A stretch of 64,000 bases of DNA. Origin: Verrucomicrobiota bacterium. Its GTDB lineage: Bacteria; Verrucomicrobiota; Verrucomicrobiia; Opitutales; Opitutaceae. The notes beneath the pieces were generated by a model. The model was not told the origin of the DNA. It ran no database searches and was given only the letters and a program-made list of their open reading frames with translations. Shown here in pieces: positions 36,034 to 45,111 of the stretch; the first letter of the stretch is position 1, and each line of letters begins with the position of its first letter. The translations under genes were made by a program, and so were the position numbers. The DNA lies in NCBI GenBank assembly GCA_016235555.1, contig JACRKC010000027.1, positions 1 to 64,000 on the forward strand, in the 5' to 3' direction.

Positions 36034-37289
36034 CGCGGGGTGCCGTTGAAGTCGCGGATGGCGTCGACCATCGCGACGATGTTCTCCGTGGGCGTGCGCG
36101 CCTGCACGTTGTGGATGGTGTTGAACACGAAACCGCCGCCCGGCGAAAAAATCTTCAGCCGCTCCGTGACTTGCGCGCGCACCTCGGCGGGCGTGCCGAA
36201 GGGCAGGGTGTGCTGGGTGTCGACGCCGCCGCCCCAAAATACGATGCGCCCGCCGAATTCGGCCTTGAGCCGCGCCGGATCCATGCCGGCGGCCGAGCAC
36301 TGCACGGGATTGAGAATATCGAACCCGATGTCGATCAACCGCGGGATCAGCGGATAGACCGCGCCGCAGGTGTGCTTGAACGTCTTCCACTTCGTGTGCC
36401 GGTGCACCCAGTCGTTGACGCGCCGGTAGTAGGGCGCCCACAGCTCGTCGAACGTCGCCACCGAGCAGAATTGCGAGGCCTGCGTGCCGAAATCCGTGCC
36501 GCAGACGAACAGCACATCGACCGCATCGCCTGCGATGCGGGCAAAGGTCGCGAGATTCTTCAGCGCGACCTCGCATTGGTAGTCGAACACGGCGTGGATG
36601 TAGTCGCGCCGCTCGACGAGCGAGACATACCATTCGGTCACATCACGGATGCCGCGCGGCTGCTTCAGAAAGGCCGCCGGCACGAGCGCGATGTCGCCGA
36701 AACCCGTGCCGCCGAAGCTCGCGTGCACCGCCCGGTCGCTGCCCTGCACGCGGGCGATCTCGCGCTCCCAGTGCGCGATGTCCGCGGCCGTGATGGCGGT
36801 GAATTCCTCGCAGTTGTCGCGCGGATCGAGTTTGTCCTCGTCGATCGGAGGCTGACGCACGATCGCGTCGAAGAAATAACCGCCCCGCGGCAGGTGGCCG
36901 CTGGCCGGAGCGGTGGTGTCACCCTGCGGAAAGATGAACACATCGCCCGTCGGCTCTTCGCGCACGTTGAATTCGCCCGGCACCAGCACGACCTGGCCCC
37001 ACGGCGCGCGCCACTCTTTCCAGTTTTCCTGCGCGAAGCCGAACATCGTGCCGCGTCCGCTCACGCCGATGGCATCGGATCCGAGCGCCGCCACCAGGTC
37101 CGGCTCGATCTCGCCTAGCATCTGGAAGGGCTCGCAAATTTTCACCGGGTGCTCCGGCAGCCCGAAATGCCGCCGCAGCGCGGCGACGCAGCTCGCGTGC
37201 ATGCCGGTGACCCCGGTGCTGCCGAAGTCCGCCGGCACGGGGCCGGCCCGATGGTCGAGCGCGGCGAGAACTTTTTCCCGGGACGTCAC
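36030..37289 (-). CDS. URO-D-family corrinoid methyltransferase (second of two)
   Basis: A GTG start (VTSREKVLAAL) 10 bases after the corrinoid-protein gene is preferred over the longer open frame, giving 419 residues. It has the family start motif, RRHFGLPEHPVKIC, and a C-terminal HTCGAVYPLIPRLIDIGFD followed by NPVQCSA. That is an HxC...C pattern like the zinc site of MtaA, MtbA and CmuA. With the corrinoid protein and its neighbour it should form a methyl-transfer system acting on a methylated compound (methoxy, methylamine or methyl halide type). The acceptor gene (metH/metF-like) is not in the window. Confidence 0.8.
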   Translation of the reverse strand: MTSREKVLAALDHRAGPVPADFGSTGVTGMHASCVAALRRHFGLPEHPVKICEPFQMLGEIEPDLVAALGSDAIGVSGRGTMFGFAQENWKEWRAPWGQVVLVPGEFNVREEPTGDVFIFPQGDTTAPASGHLPRGGYFFDAIVRQPPIDEDKLDPRDNCEEFTAITAADIAHWEREIARVQGSDRAVHASFGGTGFGDIALVPAAFLKQPRGIRDVTEWYVSLVERRDYIHAVFDYQCEVALKNLATFARIAGDAVDVLFVCGTDFGTQASQFCSVATFDELWAPYYRRVNDWVHRHTKWKTFKHTCGAVYPLIPRLIDIGFDILNPVQCSAAGMDPARLKAEFGGRIVFWGGGVDTQHTLPFGTPAEVRAQVTERLKIFSPGGGFVFNTIHNVQARTPTENIVAMVDAIRDFNGTPR

Positions 37290-37299
37290 GGCGGCGCGT

Positions 37300-37938
37300 T
37301 CAGGCCGCTTCACCCACGAGCAACTTGGCCACGTCGATGGCCGAGCCGGCGTCGGCGGCAAAACCATCCGCGCCGATCTCGTCCGCGAACTGCTGCGTGA
37401 TCGGAGCGCCGCCGATGATGACTTTTACGCCGGACAGTTGCGCGGCCTTGAGCGCGGCGACCGTGTCCTTCATCGCCCCCATCGTGGTCGTGAGCAGCGC
37501 GGAGAGCCCCACGAGATGGGCGCCCTGCTCGCGCGCCGTGGCGATATAGCGGTCTGCGGAAACATTGGTCCCGAGGTCGACGACCTTGAAGTTCGCCCCG
37601 CGCCACATCGTGGCGACGAGGTTCTTGCCGATGTCGTGGAGATCGCCCTGCACCGTGCCGATCACGGCGGTGTATTTCGGCACGATGCCGGCCTGGACGA
37701 GGAGCGGTTCGAGCAGCTTGAACGACTCCTTCATCGCGCGGGCGGCCACGAGCATCTCGGGCACGAAGACTTCGTTGCGTTTGAATTTCTCGCCGACGAT
37801 CGACATGCCGGGCACGAGACCCTGTTCGACGATCTGGCGGGGCGGCGTGCCGGCGGCGAGGAGTTCCTGCGTGAGACGGACGGCGTCGACGCGTTTGCCG
37901 GCGGCGACGGCGTCGGTGAGAAGGGTAAGGGGAGTCAC
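37300..37938 (-). CDS. corrinoid (cobalamin-binding) methyl-carrier protein, MtaC/MtbC type
   Basis: The GTG start (VTPLTLLTDAV) gives 212 residues, the normal length of methyl-carrier corrinoid proteins. The N-terminal helical cap (about 1-85) is followed by the cobalamin domain with the base-off motif GDLHDIGKN (His101 is the lower cobalt ligand), then SALLTTTM and IGGAPITQQFADEIGADG. It carries a methyl group on cobalt between the two URO-D-type enzymes. The frame is open upstream, but that part covers the promoter region. It is the first gene of the three-gene set ending at 34906. Confidence 0.9.
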   Translation of the reverse strand: MTPLTLLTDAVAAGKRVDAVRLTQELLAAGTPPRQIVEQGLVPGMSIVGEKFKRNEVFVPEMLVAARAMKESFKLLEPLLVQAGIVPKYTAVIGTVQGDLHDIGKNLVATMWRGANFKVVDLGTNVSADRYIATAREQGAHLVGLSALLTTTMGAMKDTVAALKAAQLSGVKVIIGGAPITQQFADEIGADGFAADAGSAIDVAKLLVGEAA

Positions 37939-38091
37939 GGCGCGATTTTTGGCGCGCCGGATCGTTCTGCAAAGGCCAATTGCTGCGCAGAAACTGTCGG
38001 ATTTTTGAAATTTCAGACAAAATATGCGCAGGCTGTTTCGCGCCAAAATTTGACGCGCATCCGGGGCGGAGTTCAGCCGTCATGTCGTCTG
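37939..38091. promoter_or_regulatory. divergent promoter region with palindromic operator candidates
   Basis: This 153-base region separates the corrinoid genes from the divergent TonB-dependent receptor. It contains a perfect TGAAATTTCA palindrome (38006-38015), flanked by TGTC and GACA, and a wider inverted pair ATTTTTGGCGCG / CGCGCCAAAAT near its ends. These are plausible regulator sites controlling one or both directions. The regulator is not identified. Confidence 0.4.
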
Positions 38092-41040
38092 ATGAACCGA
38101 CTACCCCTGCCTGTTCTAGCCCGTGCCTGCCTGGCGCTCGCCACCATCGGATCGTGGCTGCCCGCGCGGGCGCAATCAGCCACCGCCCAGCCGGCCGCCA
38201 AGCCGGCGCCATCGGGGCCGGCGGATGAAACCATCGTGCTCTCCCCCTTCGAGGTCCGCTCCGAGTCCGACGTCGGCTACCAGGCGATGAACACCACGTC
38301 CGGCAGCCGTCTCGCGACGAACCTCAAGGACACCGCGGCTTCGATCTCGCCGTTTACCCCCGAGTTTCTCTCCGACATCGCCGCGACCAACGTCAACGAG
38401 ATGCTCGCCTACGCGACCAACGCCGAACTCAACGCCGGCGACTCCGAGGGCTCCGGCTTCAACAACCCACGCGATTTCAGCTCGGCGGGCGGCGAGCCGT
38501 TTCGCATCCGCGGCATCCCGGGCGGCACCTCGACCGACTACGTCGAGAACAACGCGCCGCAGGATCTCTACAATATCGAGCGCGCCGAGGTCGCGAGCGG
38601 CCCCAATTCGATCCTCTTCGGCTCGGGCGATGCGGGCGGGCTCGTCTCGCTCGCCTCGAAGAAAGCCAGCGTCGCGCGCAACAAATACTCCGCGCAGGCC
38701 GTGTTCGGTTCGTGGGACTACTCGCGCTACACGACCGATCTCAACCGGGTGATCATCCCCCAGGTGCTCGCGCTCCGCCTCAACGGCCTTTACTCCAACG
38801 CCAAGGGCTGGCGCACCTACGAGTTCAACGATGCCAAACGCTACACCGGCTCGGTCACCTACAAACCATTCAAGCGCACGACGATTTCCGCCAACTACGA
38901 GGACGGTCGCACGGTCAACAGTGTCGGCCTCAAATGGAATCTTACCAACCAGATGACCAGCTGGGTCGCCGCCGGCCGCAACGTCTCCGATGCCACCGCC
39001 GCCAACACCGCCCTCGGCATCTCCAGCCTCGGCGCCAACCAGCGCTTCACCTACTTCACGCAGGACGGATTCGTCGCGAACATGCGCAACGAACTCCGTT
39101 CGAACATCGCACCCGGGATCGCCGACACGCTGCTGCCGCCCTCGATCTTCCCCTATGAGGTCAATTGGGCCGGCCCCGATACCCGGCTCACGCGCAAGTT
39201 CTCCAACCACCAGGTCGCCGTCGAGCAGCGCCTCACCGACTCACTCACCGCGCAGGCGATCTACCTCAGGAACAAGACCGATGCGTTCGCGCGCACCTTC
39301 GTCTACAACGGCAACACGATGGATTTTCTCGGCGACCCGAACCTCAACATTCCGGCCTCAAGCGGCACCGGCACCATCCTCAACCCGCGCCGCGGCCAGC
39401 TCTACTTCGAGTCCAACGAGAATCACGACCAGACGATCGCCGAAAACGAGATCAAGCGTCTGACCGTCGCCTACGAGTTGAAACTCGGCCGATGGTTCGG
39501 CCACCACCGCATGGCCGCGCTCGGCGAGCAGGCGACCAAGACCAACTGGACCCGGGCGCGCCGCGAAATCCTCGTCGATCAAAACAACCGTCCGCTCGCC
39601 GGCGCCACCGGCACCGCCGCCGCGCTCAGCGATCCGGCCAACGCCCAGAATCTCCTCTACCGCCGCAACTACGTCACCGAGGGCGTCAACGACACTTACG
39701 CGCTCACCGGCCTCTACACCCCGCTCGCCCCCTTCGCCTACAACGGCCTCACCGCCAGTTCGCGCCTGGTCACGACCGGCGAGCAGAACTCCATCAAGGA
39801 CACGCGCACGCTCATGCTCGCAGTGCAGAGCTCGTTTCTGAACAACCGCCTCACAACCACGTTTGGCTACCGCAAGGACAACATCATTTATAAAGACGAC
39901 GATTCGCCGCGCATCTCCAGCGCCACCGACCCGCGCATCACGTCGGGCCAATACGTGCTCAACGAGCTCGCCGCGAACAAGGTCTTCGTGCGCCACGACG
40001 TGCACCCGAAGACCACAACCGCCGGTGGCGTCTTCCATCTGAACAAGCGCTTCTCGGTCTTCTACAACACCTCGAAGAACGTCGGCGCGCCGCGCTTCCT
40101 GCGCACGCTGCTCCCGCGCGGCGAACTACCCGGCACACCGGTCGGCAAAGGCCGCGATTTCGGCACGATGATCGATCTCTTCGGCGACGACCGGTATTTC
40201 GCGCGGTTCACCTATTTCGAGACCTCGCAAATCGGCGACGCCGCCGTGTCGCCCAGCGGGCAGGTGCTCAACGCCACCGCGCTCGGCCGTTCGCAGACAC
40301 TCGCGGTGCTCGCGGCGTTTTTGCAGGCGGGCAAGCTGACGCAGGCGCAGGTCGACGCGCAGTCGTTCAACTGGAACGCCGCCACGATCGACACCGCGAG
40401 CAAGGGTGTGGAACTCGAGCTCGTCGCCAACCCCACCCGCAACTGGACCATCCGCGCCAACTACTCGCACTCCGAGCGCGACCGCGAAAATTTCTTCGCC
40501 GAGGGTTACGCGTTCTTTGCCGTGAAATTCGCCGAGTGGCGCGCGCTCGCCGCCGGCAACCCCGCGCTTCAGGCCACCGTCGAGACCAACATCGCCGCCA
40601 TCCAGGGCAACGAGCTCGACGGTCGCGCGGTCGCGCAGGAGCAGGGCTTCGGCTCCGTCCCGCACAAGGCCACGCTCACGACGCGCTACAAGTTCGACGG
40701 CTCCGGCCTCTTCGGCGACCGGCTGAAAGGCGCGTTCGTCGGCGGCGCGCTGCGCTATCAATCGAAGGTCTTTTCCCAGACCGACACGCGCGCCGCCAGC
40801 GCCGGCGGCACCGGCAAGGACTACTACGCCAACATGTCGCTCTTCGCCGACGCGTTCGCGGGCTACCGCTTCCGCCTGCCGTGGCAAAAACTGCCCGTGA
40901 GCGTGCAACTCAATGTGCGCAATCTCACCAACTCCTACCTGAGCACGACCGCCCGCTGGAATGCCGATTTCAGCGGTGCGCGGCGCATCTATCTGCGCGA
41001 GCCGCGTTCGTATCGGCTGACGTTGTCGGCGGATTATTGA
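38092..41040 (+). CDS. TonB-dependent outer-membrane receptor
   Basis: The start MNRLPLPV gives 982 residues with a signal peptide ending ARAQS. A short linker leads to a TonB-box-like ETIVLSPFEV (about 45-55), typical of Opitutaceae receptors. The plug domain (SRLATNLKDTAASI, FRIRGIPGGTSTDY, IERAEVASGPNSILFG) is followed by a 22-strand-type barrel ending in a final aromatic strand (YRLTLSADY). It imports a substrate too large or scarce for porins. The following gene encodes an exported alpha/alpha-toroid protein. The substrate is unknown, and divergence from the corrinoid methyltransferase genes hints that it may import cobalamin or the methylated substrate. Confidence 0.9.
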   Translation: MNRLPLPVLARACLALATIGSWLPARAQSATAQPAAKPAPSGPADETIVLSPFEVRSESDVGYQAMNTTSGSRLATNLKDTAASISPFTPEFLSDIAATNVNEMLAYATNAELNAGDSEGSGFNNPRDFSSAGGEPFRIRGIPGGTSTDYVENNAPQDLYNIERAEVASGPNSILFGSGDAGGLVSLASKKASVARNKYSAQAVFGSWDYSRYTTDLNRVIIPQVLALRLNGLYSNAKGWRTYEFNDAKRYTGSVTYKPFKRTTISANYEDGRTVNSVGLKWNLTNQMTSWVAAGRNVSDATAANTALGISSLGANQRFTYFTQDGFVANMRNELRSNIAPGIADTLLPPSIFPYEVNWAGPDTRLTRKFSNHQVAVEQRLTDSLTAQAIYLRNKTDAFARTFVYNGNTMDFLGDPNLNIPASSGTGTILNPRRGQLYFESNENHDQTIAENEIKRLTVAYELKLGRWFGHHRMAALGEQATKTNWTRARREILVDQNNRPLAGATGTAAALSDPANAQNLLYRRNYVTEGVNDTYALTGLYTPLAPFAYNGLTASSRLVTTGEQNSIKDTRTLMLAVQSSFLNNRLTTTFGYRKDNIIYKDDDSPRISSATDPRITSGQYVLNELAANKVFVRHDVHPKTTTAGGVFHLNKRFSVFYNTSKNVGAPRFLRTLLPRGELPGTPVGKGRDFGTMIDLFGDDRYFARFTYFETSQIGDAAVSPSGQVLNATALGRSQTLAVLAAFLQAGKLTQAQVDAQSFNWNAATIDTASKGVELELVANPTRNWTIRANYSHSERDRENFFAEGYAFFAVKFAEWRALAAGNPALQATVETNIAAIQGNELDGRAVAQEQGFGSVPHKATLTTRYKFDGSGLFGDRLKGAFVGGALRYQSKVFSQTDTRAASAGGTGKDYYANMSLFADAFAGYRFRLPWQKLPVSVQLNVRNLTNSYLSTTARWNADFSGARRIYLREPRSYRLTLSADY

Positions 41041-41066
41041 TTTCGCACAGAATGTCCGATCGAAAA

Positions 41067-41185
41067 AAGGTAGGAGCCTGCTTGCAGGCGATGGCATGGC
41101 GTGGCACGGGTCTCCCGACCCGTGAGTCCGAACACGGGTCGGGAGACCCGTGCCACGAAATCGCCGGCAAGCCGGCTCCTACCTT
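41067..41185. repeat. nested palindromic repeat (family 3 inside another inverted repeat)
   Basis: An outer inverted pair (AAGGTAGGAGCCTGCTTGCA, 41067 onward, with its complement ending near 41185) encloses a complete family-3 element at 41101-41156. The arrangement suggests that one mobile palindrome inserted into another. It fills the gap between the receptor and the toroid protein gene. Confidence 0.8.
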
Positions 41186-41216
41186 CCATCAGTCGGTCAC
41201 TGAACCCCTTCTCGCC

Positions 41217-43334
41217 ATGAGCACCACTGTTTCGCGCCGCACCGTCCTGAAGTCCTTTGCCGCCGCCGGGGCGGTCGCCGTGCTGCCACGTCGCCTCTCC
41301 GCGCAGCCCGCCGATGGACGCGCGATCGTGCTTCGCTACCTCGCCGCACACGCGCGGCCCGACCGCGGCTACGCCTTCGAGGATCAGCAGCGCTCGCATC
41401 TCACTCCTACCTTTGCCGTCATCGGCTGTTATCGGCTGCTCGGTGAGTCCGTGCCGGACCAGTCCGCCCTCATCGAGTTCGTGCGCACGCACCACCCGCG
41501 CGAACTGAAGAAGCTCGAGCAGGAGCGGCGCATCTTCGAGTGGCAGCAGATCCAGGCGCTGCGGTGGCTCGGCGACGATGCGGCGGACTTTCGCGAACGC
41601 ATCAAGGGGTTCACCGCCCCGCTCGGTTACCTGAAGCAATACGAGCGGCACGGCTACCCGATCTTCCAGTCGGAGACGGGCGTCATCCAATCGCACGCGT
41701 TGCTCGGTCTCCCGCTCGAAGCGCTGGCACCGGCGTTCCCCCGCTACGTCACCGAGCGGCGCCGCGCCAACGGCAGCTTCAACAACACGCCGTCGGCCGA
41801 CGGCGGCGACGGCCACGTGATGAACACGCTCTGGGGTCTGCAAGCCCTCCGCACGCTCGGCCTCCCCGACGAGAAAAGAGCCGGGACGATCGCGTGGTTG
41901 CGGGCGTGCCAGCTGCCGAACGGCGGCTTCACCTACCAGCCGCAGCCGATGTTCGGCGGCGTCGACGACGTGGCCTACACGCGCGCCGCCCTGCGTGCGC
42001 TCAAACTGCTCGGCGGCGAGCCGGCGAACCGCGCGGCGTGCCTCGCGTGGCTGCACTCGCTCGCGAATGCCGACGGCGGCTTCGCCGACCGGCCCGGCTG
42101 GCTGAGCAACCCGCTCGCGACTTTTCACGCGCTCGACGCTCTCGATGCCCTCGGCGCACTCGACTCGTTGAACTCGATCAACCGCCGCGCCCCGCGTGGC
42201 CGACAGTCGTTGCCGGGTAATCTCAAGGTCTTTTCCGCGCTGATCGAGGCCCACGGCAACGGCGATGCCGTCGCGCTCGCGAGCGCCTTGCGGATCGACC
42301 TCTGGGGCGCGAAGAATTCGCGACCGGAGTGGATGGTCCGTGTCCGCGCGCTGGCTGCTGAACAGAAAGTGCCCGTGCAGTTTTTCGTGGCGAACGAGGA
42401 ATACGGCACATGGGTCGACGTTCCCGGACTCGGCACCTACAGTCACACCAGCGACATCATCGCACCGGGCGATGCGGATTTTGGTCCGGCGCTTGGCGCC
42501 CGGGGCGAGGTGCCGGCACCGGTCTCATGGCCGGAGTTTCGTGAGCGGCGGCTCAAGCCCTTGGGGCGCGGCCGCGGCCGGCTGGTCTGGCAGTTCGGCG
42601 AAAATGAGGAGCTGGTGCGGATGTTCCTCGACGATTCGGTCGAGCGCGGCGGGTTCGCGGCCATCAGCACGTTTCACTTCGGCAATCCGGACTTCACCAA
42701 CTCCGAGCCGTTTCTCCACCGGTGGCGCGGCCAGATCCCGTTCATCGGCCTGCACGACGCGCATGGCGCCGAGCCGTGGTGGTGGGGTGACATGGTCGGC
42801 GGCTACCGGACGCTCTTTCTCGCGACCGAGCCGACGTGGGACGCGTTCCTCGACGCGTTGAAACAGCACCGCGTGCTGGCCGTGCGACGCGACGACGCGA
42901 GTCGCGGCGAGTTGTGGATGCACGCAAGTTCGCCCGAGGTGGCCGATTTCGTGCGCGAGCGAGAGCGCGAGTGGCGGTGGTGGGACAACCCGGCCATTGC
43001 GCGGCCGCTCGTGTCACTCGTGGCGCTCACGCCCGCGGACACGCTCGAGACCGGCCGGCCGGAGAGTGGCGTCGCGCTGCGCGTGCGCTGGGCGTGGAAA
43101 AACACGCCCCAGGGTTTTCCGCAAACACCGCTCGCCGAGTTCGTGCGCCTGACTGTGGACGGAGTGGAGGTCGCAACGACCGTCACGGAAAAAAAGCGTC
43201 CGAATGGCAACGGCCTCGCGGATGTATACCGGCTGGCGATGGTGCCTACACCGGGCCGCCGCAGAGCGACGGTGACGGTGCGCGAACTCGCCACGGGACG
43301 GCTCGTTGAGCAGACGATCGAGGTCGTCGTGTAG
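41217..43334 (+). CDS. Tat-exported alpha/alpha-toroid (prenyltransferase/squalene-oxidase repeat) protein
   Basis: The start MSTTVSRRTVLKSF carries a twin-arginine signal, so the 705-residue protein is exported folded. Residues about 140-290 contain repeats of the type GGFTYQPQP..., LHSLANADGGFADRPGW and NGSFNNTPSADGGDG, diagnostic of prenyltransferase/squalene-cyclase-like toroids. The C-terminal half (about 340-700) is not recognised. It has several histidine/aspartate-containing segments (TYSHTSDIIAPGD, GLHDAHGAEPWWWGD) that recall a PHP-type or other metal-dependent fold, and a last beta-rich domain. The DCTAE-type cyclase motif was not seen. Enzymatic activity is unknown. Confidence 0.65.
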   Translation: MSTTVSRRTVLKSFAAAGAVAVLPRRLSAQPADGRAIVLRYLAAHARPDRGYAFEDQQRSHLTPTFAVIGCYRLLGESVPDQSALIEFVRTHHPRELKKLEQERRIFEWQQIQALRWLGDDAADFRERIKGFTAPLGYLKQYERHGYPIFQSETGVIQSHALLGLPLEALAPAFPRYVTERRRANGSFNNTPSADGGDGHVMNTLWGLQALRTLGLPDEKRAGTIAWLRACQLPNGGFTYQPQPMFGGVDDVAYTRAALRALKLLGGEPANRAACLAWLHSLANADGGFADRPGWLSNPLATFHALDALDALGALDSLNSINRRAPRGRQSLPGNLKVFSALIEAHGNGDAVALASALRIDLWGAKNSRPEWMVRVRALAAEQKVPVQFFVANEEYGTWVDVPGLGTYSHTSDIIAPGDADFGPALGARGEVPAPVSWPEFRERRLKPLGRGRGRLVWQFGENEELVRMFLDDSVERGGFAAISTFHFGNPDFTNSEPFLHRWRGQIPFIGLHDAHGAEPWWWGDMVGGYRTLFLATEPTWDAFLDALKQHRVLAVRRDDASRGELWMHASSPEVADFVREREREWRWWDNPAIARPLVSLVALTPADTLETGRPESGVALRVRWAWKNTPQGFPQTPLAEFVRLTVDGVEVATTVTEKKRPNGNGLADVYRLAMVPTPGRRRATVTVRELATGRLVEQTIEVVV

Positions 43335-43371
43335 CGGGTTCGAGGCGTCCGTCATGCGGCGCCCCACGGAG

Positions 43372-43509
43372 CGGCGGTTTTCAACCGCCGACTGATGGCG
43401 GTCAGCGCCGGAGGTCGTCGCTTCGTCGGCGCCGGGCACAGGTGGCGCGGCTGCGACGGAGCAGAGTCCTCCGATGGTGATTCTTCGGCGGGCGCTTGGA
43501 AAAGCGCCC
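43372..43509. repeat. two perfect short hairpins between convergent genes
   Basis: CGGCGGTT-TTC-AACCGCCG (43372-43390) and GGGCGCTT-GGAA-AAGCGCCC (43490-43509) are perfect hairpins in the 190-base gap between convergent genes. They may work as terminators or be further dispersed palindromes. No T-run follows either one. Confidence 0.6.
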
Positions 43510-43524
43510 CTCCGGTCGGGCGGG

Positions 43525-45111
43525 CTACGGCACTTCGTAGCCCTTCACGTCGGAGCGGGGCATCGGTGGCGGGATGGGCACGCCGTGCGCGGCCATCACT
43601 TCCTTGATCGCGGCGACGGTTTCGAACGAGGGCTTGAAATTGCCGTAGCGGTGACCCTCGGCGATGCGCAGTGGGGTCCAGCCGCGTTTGTTGGGTGTGT
43701 TCCACGCTTCGATTTTCGCGCCCTTGGCATCGAGGAATTTCACGACCTTCGGGAAGTTCGCGAAGCCGGCGCCGTGCATCGCGGTGTCGCCGTTGTTGGA
43801 GACGGCGTTGATATCGGCGCCGAGGCTGAGCAGGTAGGCGCAGGCTTCGACCGCTTCGTCGTCGGTGCCGGCTTCCTCCTCGGCGGAGCGCGTGCCGAGG
43901 CCGGCGGCGGCCATGAGCGGTGTCACGTTGTCGACATTTTTGATCGTCGGGTCGGCGCCGAGTTCGACGAGGAGTTTCATGAAAGGCGTGTCGGCGGTGT
44001 CGGCGGCGAGCATGAACGGCGTGCAGCCCTTGCGGTTGACGCGTCCCGCGCTCGACGGACCGCCGGTGAGTTGCGCGTTCACGTTGGCGCCTTTGGCGAC
44101 AAGTTTGCGGATGAGTTGCTCGCTCGTGACGCGGCCGTGGTCCTCGGGGATCGGGTCGCCTTCGTCCTCGCCGATGTCGGGCTTGCGGATCCACGAGAGG
44201 ATGTGGAGCGGCGTGTAGCCGGAGCGCAGGTCGTTCGGATCGGCCCCGAGGTCGAGCAAGACGGAGGCGAGCTCGTAGTGGCCGTTTTCGATCGCGAGAC
44301 TCATCGCGCTGGCGCCGCGGCGGAGCTGTTTGTTGCCGCGCGGCGGGGTGGTGGGCGCGGTGATCGCGTTGATGTCGACGCCGGCTTTGAGGAAGGCGCG
44401 CGCGACGTCGATGTGGCCGGCACGCACGGCGAAGAGCATCGGCGTGTAACCGGTGGCGAGTGGAGTTTGGACATCGGCTTTGGCGGCGAGCAGCGCCTCG
44501 ACGACCGCAAGGTGGCCTTCGGCGGCGGCCCACATGAGGGCGGTCTGGCCGCCTTCGAGCTTGGCGCTGACGTCAACGCCGTGGGCGAGGAGCGCTTTCA
44601 CGGCGGCGAGTTTGCCGGTGCGGGCGGCGGTCATGAGCGGTGTCTCACCGCCGCGGAGCGCGAGGTTGGCGTCGGCACCGGCGTCGAGGAGGAGTGTGAC
44701 TATCGCGGTGTTGCCGTTGGCGCACGCGAGCGAAAGCGGCGTGACACCGTAGCGGTTCTTCGCGTTGGGATCGGCCTTGGCTGCAAGGAGGGCTTTCGCA
44801 GTCGTGAGATCGTCGTGGTGCACGGCCCAGTGGAGGGCGGTCATGCCGTCGACTTGGGCGGCGTTGACGTTCGAGTCGGAGAGGACGGCGCGGATGGCGG
44901 CGGCGTCTTTCTTCTCGACGGCGTCGGCGAGGGCGGATTTCGAGGGCGCGGCGAAGGCAGACGAAGCGATAAGCAAAATGCTCAGGCGACAAACCACCGA
45001 ACTTAACCGCGGATTACACAGATTACGCGGATAGCGGTCGGCTGGCTTGGAGTCATCCGTGCCATCAGTGTAATCTGTGGCCAAAAAATCTGGCCGGATT
45101 GTTTTCATCAT
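43525..45111 (-). CDS. exported ankyrin-repeat protein with a repeat-derived N-terminal region
   Basis: The start MMKTIRPDF overlaps the stop of the preceding DUF1552 gene (ATGATGA), which supports coupling. The 528-residue protein has a hydrophobic export segment RLSILLIASSAFAAPS at about residues 43-58, unusually far from the start, then about ten ankyrin repeats (for example GMTALHWAVHHDDLTTAKALL, GVTPLSLACANGNTAIVTLLL). Between the start and the export segment lies TDYTDGTDDSKPADRYPR, encoded by a dispersed palindromic repeat at 45003-45083. Ankyrin repeats bind proteins. The partner is probably the DUF1552/DUF1592 pair encoded upstream. Confidence 0.8.
   Translation of the reverse strand: MMKTIRPDFLATDYTDGTDDSKPADRYPRNLCNPRLSSVVCRLSILLIASSAFAAPSKSALADAVEKKDAAAIRAVLSDSNVNAAQVDGMTALHWAVHHDDLTTAKALLAAKADPNAKNRYGVTPLSLACANGNTAIVTLLLDAGADANLALRGGETPLMTAARTGKLAAVKALLAHGVDVSAKLEGGQTALMWAAAEGHLAVVEALLAAKADVQTPLATGYTPMLFAVRAGHIDVARAFLKAGVDINAITAPTTPPRGNKQLRRGASAMSLAIENGHYELASVLLDLGADPNDLRSGYTPLHILSWIRKPDIGEDEGDPIPEDHGRVTSEQLIRKLVAKGANVNAQLTGGPSSAGRVNRKGCTPFMLAADTADTPFMKLLVELGADPTIKNVDNVTPLMAAAGLGTRSAEEEAGTDDEAVEACAYLLSLGADINAVSNNGDTAMHGAGFANFPKVVKFLDAKGAKIEAWNTPNKRGWTPLRIAEGHRYGNFKPSFETVAAIKEVMAAHGVPIPPPMPRSDVKGYEVP
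45003..45083. repeat. palindromic dispersed repeat inside the ankyrin gene
   Basis: The element has arms with ACCGCGGATTACACAGATTA and its inverted counterpart CAGTGTAATCTGTGG. It is translated as the TDYTDGTD...NLCNPR segment ahead of the export signal. Translated repeats of this type occur widely in Planctomycetes and Verrucomicrobia genomes, from general knowledge. Confidence 0.7.
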
